From positions 62,001 to 126,000 of the forward strand of contig JAUNGT010000003.1 of NCBI GenBank assembly GCA_030524455.1: a DNA stretch of 64,000 nt, written 5' to 3'. The translations under genes and the position numbers were made by a program. Source of the stretch: Eubacteriales bacterium. Lineage in GTDB: Bacteria > Bacillota > Clostridia > Lachnospirales > Lachnospiraceae. Below, piece after piece: positions 51,627 to 59,733 of the stretch; positions within the stretch are counted from its first letter, which is position 1, and each line of letters opens with the position of its first letter. The notes beneath the pieces are model-generated. The model did no database searches. It was not told where the DNA came from and saw only the letters and a list, made by a program, of their open reading frames with translations.

Positions 51627-52833
51627 AGCCCATTCTCCTTCTCAGCGTCTTTAAGCTCTCCGTAAGGGCCCTCACCTCATCCTCCGTATTGTAAAAGGCA
51701 AGACTGGCCCTGGTGGTGGAGGGTGTTTTGAGATGGGCCAGAAGCGGCTGCGCGCAGTGATGTCCCGCCCGCACCGCGATCCGGTCCGCGCTCAGAATCG
51801 CCGCCACATCGTGGGGATGCACATCCTTCACCGCAAAGGAAAGGATCCCGTGATGCTCCTTCGGATCCTCGCTTCCCAGCACCCGCACGAAGGGAAGCTT
51901 TTTCATCTCCTCCATCGCCAGGGCGGTCAGCTCGTCCTCCCGCCGGGTGATCTCGTCAAAGCCGATCCCCTCCAGGTAGCGTATCGCCTCGCCCAGGGCG
52001 TAAGCCCCCGCCGCGTTCACCGTGCCGGCCTCAAATTTATGAGGCACCTCCGCGTAGGTGGCTCCGGTGCGGGTCACGGACTCGATCATCTCCCCTCCGG
52101 TCAAAAAGGGCGGCATCTTCTCCAGCCACTCCCTCTTGCCGTAGAGCGCGCCGATCCCCATCGGGGCCAGCATCTTGTGTCCGGAAAAGGACAGAAAATC
52201 CACGTCCAGCTCCGCCACGTTCACCGGCATATGGGGAACGCTCTGCGCCCCGTCCGCCACCAGCACAATTCCGCGCCTGTGGCAGAGAGCCGCAATCGCC
52301 TTCACATCGTTGACCCAGCCCAGAACGTTGGACATCTGCGTGATGGAGACGATGCGGGTCCGGTCGGTGAGCGCCTGCTCCACGTCCGCCGGGGTAAGAC
52401 GCCCCTCCTGCGTGCATTCCACATATTTGAGCACCGCGCCCGTGCGCTGCGCCGCCTGCTGCCAGGGCAGAAGGTTGCTGTGGTGCTCCATAATGCTGAT
52501 CACAATCTCGTCTCCGGGCTGCAAAAGCAGGCTGCCCAGACTGTACGCCACAAGGTTTAAGCCCTCCGTCGCATTTCTCGTAAAGACGATCTCCGCCGCC
52601 TCCCTCGCGCCCAGGAAACGCTGCACAACCGCCCGCGCCTCCTCGTAGCGCTCCGTAGCCTGCTCGCTCAGATCATACAGGCCCCGGAAAGGGTTGGCAT
52701 TATATTTTTCATAAAATTCCCGCTCTGCCGCCAGCACACAGGACGGCTTCTGGGACGTCGCAGCGTTGTCCAGATAAATCAGATCCTGACCGGCAAGAAG
52801 CGGAAAATCCGCCCGTATCTTATTCACATTCAT
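51616..52833 (-). CDS. sufS: SufS cysteine desulfurase
   Basis: A 405-residue PLP enzyme that frees sulfur from cysteine. The PLP lysine is in FSGHKMLAPMG and the catalytic cysteine in RAGHHCAQPL. N-terminal YLDNAATSQKP is conserved. The ATG follows GGAGGTGA at a slightly long distance; a GTG four codons earlier is the alternative. It overlaps the end of the sufD gene by 14 nt. Confidence 0.96.
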   Translation of the reverse strand: MNVNKIRADFPLLAGQDLIYLDNAATSQKPSCVLAAEREFYEKYNANPFRGLYDLSEQATERYEEARAVVQRFLGAREAAEIVFTRNATEGLNLVAYSLGSLLLQPGDEIVISIMEHHSNLLPWQQAAQRTGAVLKYVECTQEGRLTPADVEQALTDRTRIVSITQMSNVLGWVNDVKAIAALCHRRGIVLVADGAQSVPHMPVNVAELDVDFLSFSGHKMLAPMGIGALYGKREWLEKMPPFLTGGEMIESVTRTGATYAEVPHKFEAGTVNAAGAYALGEAIRYLEGIGFDEITRREDELTALAMEEMKKLPFVRVLGSEDPKEHHGILSFAVKDVHPHDVAAILSADRIAVRAGHHCAQPLLAHLKTPSTTRASLAFYNTEDEVRALTESLKTLRRRMGYGE

Positions 52834-53908
52834 CTTCTGCTTCACCTCCCAGGCGCTCCCGCACCAGCCTCCGGGTCCTCTCGTCCGGAATTTTCTGGCA
52901 CACCGCCTCGATCCTTGCGCGGGCCATCAGCGCATAGACAGCCTCCTCGGAAAGTCCTCTCGCCTGCATATAGAACAGCGCTTCCTCGTCCAGCTGCCCG
53001 ATGGACGCTCCATGGCTGCCCTTCACATCCTCCTCCGCGCACAAAATCAGCGGAATCGTCTGATTGACCACACCGTCATCCAAAAGGAGCACATCCTCCT
53101 TCTCCGCTCCGACCGCCTCGGCGGAGCCCTTCTGAAAATCAATGGTCCCGCGGAACAGCTTGAAGGCCTCGCCCTTTAATACGCCGGAGGCGTTGGTCTC
53201 GCTGTCGGTCTTTTTGCCCAGGTGCACCGCATTGTAATTCATATCCAGACGCTGGCTGCCCTCCAGCAGATAGCCGATATCCGCCTGCAGGGAGCTTCCG
53301 TTTCCCGAAAGCTCCGTCCGGCAGCCCTGATAAACCGCGCCGCCGCCCAGAAAAATATGCACAATCTCGATCCTGGCGTTTTCCCCGCACCAGGCTCCCA
53401 CGTCGTTTAAACACAGCATTCCGCTGCCCAGCCGGTCGATCTGCACCAGCCTCAGAAGCGCGTTTTCCTCCGCCAAAAGCCGGGTGCGCACCGCGCAGAG
53501 CCCCTCTGCCTTTTGGTCCGAGGAATAATCCATAATCACCGTCATCCGACTGTCCCGGCGGGCCGCCAGGTCCACCAGATTCAGCGCCCTGTCCCCGTTT
53601 TCATAGGAATAACTCAGGTACAGAGGCTCTGTCTCTGCGCCGGGCAGCGTCTCAAAGCTGCGGATTCCAAAGCCACTCTTTTCCGCCAGCAGATCCATAT
53701 CCGGCCCCATGCCGGTTTTGACCGTCCGAAGCGTCCGGTCCGCTTCTTCCCGGGACAGGGTTTTTGCCGTTATCTGCGCCGGAAGCTCTTCCCGACAGGC
53801 CGCCTCTTTCTCTGCTCTTACCTGCTTTACCTCGGACACGTTCATACGCAGCCAGTTCCAGGTCTTGGCAGGCAGATGGTTTATTTTCATATCCATTTCC
53901 TGATTCAT
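52820..53908 (-). CDS. sufD: SufD-family iron-sulfur cluster assembly protein
   Basis: A 362-residue beta-helix protein that pairs with SufB on SufC. N-terminal WNWLRMNVSEV is typical. The C-terminal SufBD core has KGSHGASIGQLDEEALFYMQARGLSEEAVYALM. The conserved pattern is intact, and it is shorter than E. coli SufD (423). The ATG is after GGGAGG. Between sufB (12-nt gap) and sufS. Confidence 0.94.
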   Translation of the reverse strand: MNQEMDMKINHLPAKTWNWLRMNVSEVKQVRAEKEAACREELPAQITAKTLSREEADRTLRTVKTGMGPDMDLLAEKSGFGIRSFETLPGAETEPLYLSYSYENGDRALNLVDLAARRDSRMTVIMDYSSDQKAEGLCAVRTRLLAEENALLRLVQIDRLGSGMLCLNDVGAWCGENARIEIVHIFLGGGAVYQGCRTELSGNGSSLQADIGYLLEGSQRLDMNYNAVHLGKKTDSETNASGVLKGEAFKLFRGTIDFQKGSAEAVGAEKEDVLLLDDGVVNQTIPLILCAEEDVKGSHGASIGQLDEEALFYMQARGLSEEAVYALMARARIEAVCQKIPDERTRRLVRERLGGEAEDECE

Positions 53909-53920
53909 CATGTCCTCCCG

Positions 53921-55327
53921 TTATCCGATGCTGCCCTTCATCTCCAGGCGGATCAGATTGTTCATCTCCACCGCGTACTCCAGCGGAAGCTCCTTCGATA
54001 CATTGTCCGCAAAGCCGCTGACAATCATCGCCCGCGCATCCTCCTCCGACATCCCGCGGGACATCAGATAAAATACCGCTTCGTCGCTGATCTTGCCGAT
54101 CTGCGCCTCATGCCCGATATCCGCATCCTTCGTCCGGATGTCCATGGCCGGGATCGTGTCGGAACGGGAAATATCGTCCAGCATCAGGGATTCGCAGGAC
54201 ACGGAGCTCTTGCTGTGTCTGGCCTGCTTATTGACCACCACGCTGCTGCGGAAGGTGCTCACGCCGCCGTCCTTGGAGATGGAGCGGGTGTTCATATAGG
54301 AGGAGGTGTTGGGCGCGCTGTGCACGACCTTCGCACCGGTGTCCAGGTTCTGCCCCTTCCCGGCAAAGGTGATGCCCGTAAACTCGCATCTCGCCCCCTC
54401 GCCCGCCAGAAGGCTGGTGGGATACAGGTAGGAAACATGGGAGCCGAAGGAACCGGATACCCACTCCACCTTGCCGCCCTCCTCCACCTTGGCGCGTTTG
54501 GTGTTTAAGTTGTACATGTTCTTGGACCAGTTCTCGATGGTGGAATAGCGCAGCGTCGCATTCTTCCCCACATACAGCTCCACGCAGCCCGCATGCAGGT
54601 TTGCCACGTTGTACTTGGGGGCGGAACAACCCTCGATAAAGTGCAGGTAAGCGCCCTCATCCACAATAATCAGGGTGTGCTCAAACTGTCCGGCTCCCGG
54701 CGCGTTCAGCCGGAAATAGGACTGCAGCGGGATCTCCACCGACACGCCCGGCGGCACATACACAAAGGAGCCGCCGGACCAGACCGCCCCGTGCAGAGCC
54801 GCAAACTTATGATCTCTCGGCGGGACAAGCTTCATGAAATGCTTTCTCACCATATCCGCGTACTCGCCGGTGAGCGCGCTCTCCATGTCCGTGTAGACGA
54901 CGCCCTGAGCCGCCACCTCCTCCCTCACATTGTGGTAGACCAGCTCGGAGTCATACTGCGCTCCCACGCCCGCCAGCGATTTGCGCTCCGCATCCGGGAT
55001 CCCCAGCGCCTCAAAGGTATTCTTGATATCCGCAGGCACCTCCGACCACTTGGCGCTCATATGCGTATTGGGCCGCACATAGGTGACGATCTCATCCATG
55101 TTTAAGCCCTCGATGGAGGGGCCCCAGTCGGGCATCGTCATCTCGTTATAAATCTGTAAGGATTCCAGCCGGAAATTCTGCATCCAGACCGGATCCTTTT
55201 TCTCGCGGGAGATCTGCTCCACAATCGCGGGCGTCAGTCCCTCGCTGACCTTATATACATCCTTTTCCTCGTTTCGGATGTCGTAAACGCTCCGGTTGAC
55301 ATCCTCCACATAAGTCTTTTCTTTCAT
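53921..55327 (-). CDS. sufB: SufB scaffold subunit
   Basis: A 468-residue scaffold on which the Fe-S cluster is built with SufC and SufD. SufB landmarks are DWGPSIEGLNMDEIVTYVRP, YLHFIEGCSAPKYNVANLHAGCVEL and NTKRAKVEEGGKVEWVSGSFGSHVSYLYP. The C-terminus has HEAQIGKISDEAVFYLMSRGMSEEDARAMIVSGF. The gene is 20 nt after sufC. Confidence 0.97.
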   Translation of the reverse strand: MKEKTYVEDVNRSVYDIRNEEKDVYKVSEGLTPAIVEQISREKKDPVWMQNFRLESLQIYNEMTMPDWGPSIEGLNMDEIVTYVRPNTHMSAKWSEVPADIKNTFEALGIPDAERKSLAGVGAQYDSELVYHNVREEVAAQGVVYTDMESALTGEYADMVRKHFMKLVPPRDHKFAALHGAVWSGGSFVYVPPGVSVEIPLQSYFRLNAPGAGQFEHTLIIVDEGAYLHFIEGCSAPKYNVANLHAGCVELYVGKNATLRYSTIENWSKNMYNLNTKRAKVEEGGKVEWVSGSFGSHVSYLYPTSLLAGEGARCEFTGITFAGKGQNLDTGAKVVHSAPNTSSYMNTRSISKDGGVSTFRSSVVVNKQARHSKSSVSCESLMLDDISRSDTIPAMDIRTKDADIGHEAQIGKISDEAVFYLMSRGMSEEDARAMIVSGFADNVSKELPLEYAVEMNNLIRLEMKGSIG

Positions 55328-55347
55328 CGGATTCTCCTTTGCCGCGT

Positions 55348-56106
55348 TCAGTCGTTTTCCCTGCGGCCGGTATATTTCTCAAAGCCGTGCTCGTTGATCT
55401 CGTCCACCAGGCTGCTGTCCCCGGAGGCTACCATCCGGCCCTCCGCCAGCACATGGGTCGCGTCCACCCGCAGAGATTCCAGGATCCGGGTGCTGTGGGT
55501 GATAATCAAAAGCGCGCCCTTCTCATCCTTCTGGAACTCCTCGATGCCCCTGGAAACCGTGCGCACCGCATCCACGTCCAGGCCGGAGTCCGTCTCGTCC
55601 AAAATGGCCAGCTCGGGCTTTAACATCAGCAGCTGCAAAATCTCCGCCTTTTTCTTCTCGCCGCCGGAGAAGCCCACATTTAAGTCTCGGTCCGCATAGG
55701 AGGGATCCATCTGCAGCACCTCCATCGTCTTTTTCAGCTGCTTGCGGAACTCCCAGGGCCGGATTCTCTCCCCGGTGCGCTGCTCCAGGGCATTGCGCAG
55801 AAAATTGCCCAGCGTGATGCCCGGCACCTCCAGCGGGTTCTGGAAGGACAAAAAGATGCCTGCCCGCGCCCGCTTGTCCGCCGGCTCCTCCGTGATATCC
55901 TTTCCGTCAAAAAGAATCCGCCCCTGGTTGATCTCATAGCGGGGGCTTCCCATAATCGCGTATCCCAGCGTGGACTTTCCCGCGCCGTTGGGGCCCATCA
56001 GGACGTGGGTCTCCCCTCTGTTTATCTCCAGGCCAACGCCGTGCAGGATCTCCGTATCCTCCACGCTGACCACCAAATCCTTTACCTGCAGCAACTGCTC
56101 TGACAT
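55348..56106 (-). CDS. sufC: SufC ATPase
   Basis: A 252-residue ABC-type ATPase of the SufBCD complex. Walker A is GPNGAGKST, the signature is NVGFSGGEKKKAEILQ, and Walker B ends LAILDETDSGLDVDAVR, with the SufC-type DSGLD. First gene of the suf operon, with an own promoter and flanking operators. GGAGG lies 8 nt before the ATG. Confidence 0.97.
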   Translation of the reverse strand: MSEQLLQVKDLVVSVEDTEILHGVGLEINRGETHVLMGPNGAGKSTLGYAIMGSPRYEINQGRILFDGKDITEEPADKRARAGIFLSFQNPLEVPGITLGNFLRNALEQRTGERIRPWEFRKQLKKTMEVLQMDPSYADRDLNVGFSGGEKKKAEILQLLMLKPELAILDETDSGLDVDAVRTVSRGIEEFQKDEKGALLIITHSTRILESLRVDATHVLAEGRMVASGDSSLVDEINEHGFEKYTGRREND

Positions 56107-56174
56107 AACGTTTTCCTCCGTTTCTCACAGGCAGCCTGCTGAGAAATGCCTGTGAACTCATCATGGTATTAACT

Positions 56175-56191
56175 CCTACTATTTTTGTAGG
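56175..56191 (-). promoter_or_regulatory. suf operator, downstream copy
   Basis: Inverted repeat CCTAC-N7-GTAGG, lying about 16 nt beyond the -10 box in the leader of sufC. It matches the second copy at 56245. Binding here would block transcription. The protein is unknown; an Rrf2-type (IscR/SufR-like) repressor is the natural guess. Confidence 0.75.
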
Positions 56192-56206
56192 GTTTTGCTG
56201 TAGATT

Positions 56207-56235
56207 ATCATAATGGAATCCTTCCCAAATTGCAA
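56207..56235 (-). promoter_or_regulatory. Promoter of the suf operon
   Basis: TTGCAA (56230-56235), a 17-nt spacer and TATGAT (56207-56212) on the minus strand. It lies between the two CCTAC-GTAGG elements. Confidence 0.85.
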
Positions 56236-56244
56236 GACTTAAAT

Positions 56245-56260
56245 CCTACAAATTTGTAGG
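56245..56260 (-). promoter_or_regulatory. suf operator, upstream copy
   Basis: Perfect palindrome CCTACAAATTTGTAGG about 10 nt upstream of the -35 box. Same arms as the downstream copy at 56175, spaced about 70 nt between centres, so bound proteins could meet by looping. Confidence 0.75.
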
Positions 56261-56288
56261 GATTTTGAGGTAAGAAACTGGAAATATG

Positions 56289-56337
56289 TAAAAAGCCCCG
56301 GGAGGAAAAGCCGATCAACAGCTTCCCGTCCCGGGGC
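56289..56337 (-). terminator. Terminator after the small CxCxxC protein gene
   Basis: GC-rich stem beginning GCCCCGGG, 16-17 bp with one bulge, and T5 on the minus strand. It lies 15 nt past the stop of the gene at 56353 and before the suf control region. Confidence 0.88.
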
Positions 56338-56352
56338 CCCGTACCTTCTGTC

Positions 56353-56709
56353 TTATCCCAGCATATCCGCCTTCTTTTTCAGGATCGCCTCCACCGCTGC
56401 GCAGGCCGGGCAGTCGCAGTATTTTGCGCCCTCCGCCTTGATCTGCTTTGCGTGGGCGGCCACCTCGGGCGCCTTTTCCCCGAACACGGCCCTGCCCTGC
56501 TCCGACTCCGCAAATCCGATCAGCCCGTCCACCGTCACAATGTCCTCCTCCAGCTCTGCCAGATAGGCCTTCGTCTGCTCTGTCTCCTTCTCCGTTCCCA
56601 CCGCGTCAAGCCAGGCCCGGGCAGCCTCCTTCGCCTCCTGGCTGCAGGAAAACGCCTGCATCAGCTCCTGGGTCTTTTCGGTTACATACTGTAAGGTTTC
56701 CTTGGTCAT
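56353..56709 (-). CDS. Small helical protein with CxCxxC motif
   Basis: A 118-residue protein of a family known from related gut Clostridia, without established function. It is mainly helical and acidic (TKAYLAELEEDIVTVDGLIGFAESEQG). Near the C-terminus is YCDCPACAAVEAIL, a CxCxxC metal-site candidate. AGGAGG before the ATG. It follows folA by 14 nt, so it is made with folA and thyA. No catalytic pattern is recognised. Confidence 0.8.
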   Translation of the reverse strand: MTKETLQYVTEKTQELMQAFSCSQEAKEAARAWLDAVGTEKETEQTKAYLAELEEDIVTVDGLIGFAESEQGRAVFGEKAPEVAAHAKQIKAEGAKYCDCPACAAVEAILKKKADMLG

Positions 56710-56723
56710 CTGAATCTCCTCCT

Positions 56724-57215
56724 TTATTTTTTCCTCTCATATTTTAAAAAATGATAGGTCAGATCAAAATAGTATTGCTCGTCGCTGTCCGCCGTGATCT
56801 CCCACTCCGGATCCTGATCCAGGTTCGGGAACCAGGCGTCCGCCTCGTAGGCGTGGTCGATCCTCGTCACATGGGCGGTGTCGCAGTAGGGAAGCAGCTG
56901 CTCGTACACGCTGCTGCCGCCGATCACATACACGTCCTTTGTGTCGAAGGCTTTGAGCATTTCCAGAAGCTCGTCCACAGAGTGCACCGTTTCCGCCCCC
57001 CGGACGCTGTAGGCGGGATTTTTGCTCAGCACAATATTCGTCCTGTTTTTTAGGGGCTGGCCCCCGGGAAAGGTATCCATCGTCTTACGTCCAAGGACCA
57101 CCACCTTTCCGGTCGTCTCCTGACGGAACATCTTGTGATCCGCCGGGATGCGCACCAGCAGATCCCCCTTCGAGCCGATGGCCCAGTTTTGGTCCACTGC
57201 CACAATCAGATTCAT
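56724..57215 (-). CDS. folA: Dihydrofolate reductase
   Basis: A 163-residue enzyme reducing dihydrofolate with NADPH. Typical segments: LIVAVDQNWAIGSKGDLLVRIPADHKMFRQ at the start, VVLGRKTMDTFPGGQPLKNR for the NADPH site, and DVYVIGGSSVYEQLLPYCD. It recycles the dihydrofolate produced by ThyA, whose gene is 20 nt upstream in the same operon. GGAGGAG before the ATG. Confidence 0.97.
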   Translation of the reverse strand: MNLIVAVDQNWAIGSKGDLLVRIPADHKMFRQETTGKVVVLGRKTMDTFPGGQPLKNRTNIVLSKNPAYSVRGAETVHSVDELLEMLKAFDTKDVYVIGGSSVYEQLLPYCDTAHVTRIDHAYEADAWFPNLDQDPEWEITADSDEQYYFDLTYHFLKYERKK

Positions 57216-57235
57216 TTCTCCTCCGTTCTCCGGGC

Positions 57236-58084
57236 TTACACTGCGATCGGGATATCCCGGATCTGCTCCCCGGTCACATAGTCCTCCACCCGGACGTCAT
57301 TTCTTGTAAACCTGTAAAAATCCGTGATCTCCGGGTTGATCCAGAACCGGGGCGCAGGGTAAGGCTCCCGTTCGATCAGCTCCCGGACGATCGGCACATG
57401 GCGGTCATAAATATGGGCGTCCGCGATCACATGCACCAGCTCCCCTGCCTCCATGCCGCAGGACTGGGCCAGCATGTGCACCAGCACCGCGTACTGCACC
57501 ACATTCCAGTTGTTGGCCGCCAGCACATCCTGCGAGCGCTGGTTTAAAATCGCATTCAGGGTCAGCCTGTCATGGCCCTTTTTCTGGGTCACATTGAAGG
57601 TCACGCTGTAGGCGCAGGGGTACAGATTCATCTCGTGCAGATCCTGGTGCACATAAATATTCGTCAGGATCCGGCGGGAGAAGGGGTTGTTTTTCAGATC
57701 GTAAATCACCCGGTCCACCTGGTCGAACATCCCTTCCTTATATTGATGCTTCACGCCAAGCTGATAGCCGTAGGCCTTCCCGATGCTGCCGTCCGGATCC
57801 GCCCACTCGTCCCAGATATGGCTGTGAAGGTCGTGGATGTTGTTGGATTTCTCCTGCCAGATCCAGAGCATCTCGTCGGTGGCGCTCTTTAAGGCGGTGC
57901 TCCGCAGCGTCAGAATCGGAAATTCCCTGGAAAGGTCATAGCGGTTGACCACCCCGAACTTCTTGATCGTATAGGCCGGCGTGCCGTCGGGCCAGTGGGG
58001 GCGCACCTTCTCCCCCTCCGTGCTGGTGCCGTTTTCCAGGATATCCCGGCACATATTGATGAAAATCGTATCTGCCATACTCAT
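57236..58084 (-). CDS. thyA: Thymidylate synthase
   Basis: A 282-residue ThyA converting dUMP to dTMP with methylene-tetrahydrofolate. The catalytic cysteine is in NLYPCAYSVTFNV, an unusual context where most ThyA have a PPCH-like sequence. The folate and dUMP contacts SFSRRILTNIY-like region, LNQRSQDVLAANNWNVVQYAVLVHMLAQ and DAHIYDRHV are present. The start is at MSMADT after AAAGGAG; the longer open frame reads back into the next gene. Coexpressed with folA. Confidence 0.95.
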   Translation of the reverse strand: MSMADTIFINMCRDILENGTSTEGEKVRPHWPDGTPAYTIKKFGVVNRYDLSREFPILTLRSTALKSATDEMLWIWQEKSNNIHDLHSHIWDEWADPDGSIGKAYGYQLGVKHQYKEGMFDQVDRVIYDLKNNPFSRRILTNIYVHQDLHEMNLYPCAYSVTFNVTQKKGHDRLTLNAILNQRSQDVLAANNWNVVQYAVLVHMLAQSCGMEAGELVHVIADAHIYDRHVPIVRELIEREPYPAPRFWINPEITDFYRFTRNDVRVEDYVTGEQIRDIPIAV

Positions 58085-58106
58085 AAAAGCAAACTCTCCT
58101 TTTGTC

Positions 58107-59708
58107 TTAGCTCCACTTGTCACAGAGCGAATTGATCTGGTCCGCAAACCTGGCCAGATCCTTGTTGGCCAGCCCGCTACTTTGACGGATGAGGCCAAGC
58201 AGGCGCTCCCCGGCGGCCAAAAGCCTGCCGTAAACGCCGGTCTGCCGGGCAGCCAGAGCCTTTCTTTTCACGGGGACAGGCTCCGTCAGAAGCTCGAAGC
58301 AGTTCTCCGCCAGATTAAAACAGGTGCCGCTGTAGGGCGCAAAGGCGTCCAGCCCGTGTTCGTCCTTTAAGCAGGCGGCAAAGGACATCGTCACGCTGTC
58401 CTCCCCGTGAACGACAAACACCCGGTCAGGCTTTTTTTCAAAAGCGCCGATCCAGTCCAACAGACCGTTTTTGTCGGCGTGGCCGGACATGCCCGCCAGC
58501 GTCAGGATCCGGGCGTTTACGTCCACCGTCTCGCCAAACAGCTTCAGCTGCGAAGCCCCGTCCACAAGCGCCCGGCCCGGCGTGCCCACCGACTGGTAGC
58601 CCACAAACAGTACCGTGCACTCCCGTCTCCACAGATTATGCTTGAGGTGATGGCGCACCCGCCCGGCGTCGCACATGCCGGAGGCGGAAAGGATCACCTT
58701 CGGCGTCTCATCAAAATTGATGGCCTTTGACTCGTCGCTGGTGATGGAAAGTTTCAGCCCCGGGAAGGAAAGCGGGTTGATCCCTTTCTTTACCAGCTCC
58801 ATCGCCTCCCGGTCAAAGCAGCTCGCCCTGTTCTGATGAAATACCCCGGTGGCCTCCACCGCCAGCGGGCTGTCCACATAGACCGGGAAGCAGCCGTGGC
58901 CGGACACCAGCCCCTGCTCCTTGATTTTCCGCAGAAAATACAGCATTTCCTGGGTGCGCCCCACCGCAAAGGAGGGGATCACCACATTGCCGCCCCGGTC
59001 GAAGGTCTCCTGCAGGATCCTGGCCAGCTGCCCCACATAGTCGGGCCGGTCGGCGCTGTGGAGCCGGTCGCCGTAGGTGGACTCCATCACCACATAATCC
59101 GCCTGGCGGGTGTACTGAGGATCCTTCAGCAGAGGCTGGTTTCGGTTTCCGATGTCCCCGGAGAAAACCAGCTTTTTGGACACGCCGTTTTCTGCAAGCC
59201 ACACCTCGATGCTGGAGGAGCCCAGCAGGTGCCCGACGTCCGTAAAGCGAATCTGCACGCCCTCGCAGATATCCAGCTTTTTGCCGTAGGGGCAGGGGAT
59301 GATCCGATCAATCGTCTCCAGCGCGTCCTGCATCGTGTACAGGGGCACATGAGACTCAAGCCCCGCGTTGCGCCTGGCCTTGCGGTTCTTCCACTCGGCC
59401 TCCTGCATCTGAATGTGGGCACAGTCCCGCAGCATAATGCTGCACAGGTCCGCCGTTGCCTCCGTGGCATAGATTTTTCCCCGAAAGCCGTCGGCATACA
59501 GCTTCGGCAGCATCCCCGAATGGTCGATGTGGGCATGGGTCAAAAACACAAAATCGATCTGGGACGCCGCCACCGGCAGCGGGCAGTTTTCAAAAGGGTT
59601 AAAGCCCTGCTCCATCCCGAAATCCACCAGCATGTGCCGTTTCCCCGCCTGCAGGTAATGACAGCTCCCCGTCACCTCGTGATCCGCTCCGATAAACTGC
59701 AGCTTCAT
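58107..59708 (-). CDS. Beta-CASP metallo-hydrolase (RNA-processing type)
   Basis: A 533-residue metallo-beta-lactamase with beta-CASP domain. The zinc motif is HAHIDH (58-63), followed by DVGHLLGSSSIEVW and the motif ILSASGMCDAGRVRHHL. GMSGHADKNGLLDWI is the C-terminal zinc histidine motif of the RNA specificity domain. It is similar to RNase-type exonucleases of the YhfI/CPSF group, but has a C-terminal extension of about 60 residues (KRKALAARQTGVYGRLLAAG) not part of the core. Substrate may be RNA; not shown. It is 22 nt upstream of thyA. Confidence 0.9.
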   Translation of the reverse strand: MKLQFIGADHEVTGSCHYLQAGKRHMLVDFGMEQGFNPFENCPLPVAASQIDFVFLTHAHIDHSGMLPKLYADGFRGKIYATEATADLCSIMLRDCAHIQMQEAEWKNRKARRNAGLESHVPLYTMQDALETIDRIIPCPYGKKLDICEGVQIRFTDVGHLLGSSSIEVWLAENGVSKKLVFSGDIGNRNQPLLKDPQYTRQADYVVMESTYGDRLHSADRPDYVGQLARILQETFDRGGNVVIPSFAVGRTQEMLYFLRKIKEQGLVSGHGCFPVYVDSPLAVEATGVFHQNRASCFDREAMELVKKGINPLSFPGLKLSITSDESKAINFDETPKVILSASGMCDAGRVRHHLKHNLWRRECTVLFVGYQSVGTPGRALVDGASQLKLFGETVDVNARILTLAGMSGHADKNGLLDWIGAFEKKPDRVFVVHGEDSVTMSFAACLKDEHGLDAFAPYSGTCFNLAENCFELLTEPVPVKRKALAARQTGVYGRLLAAGERLLGLIRQSSGLANKDLARFADQINSLCDKWS

Positions 59709-59733
59709 AAGCGATACCCTCCTGATTTCCGTT

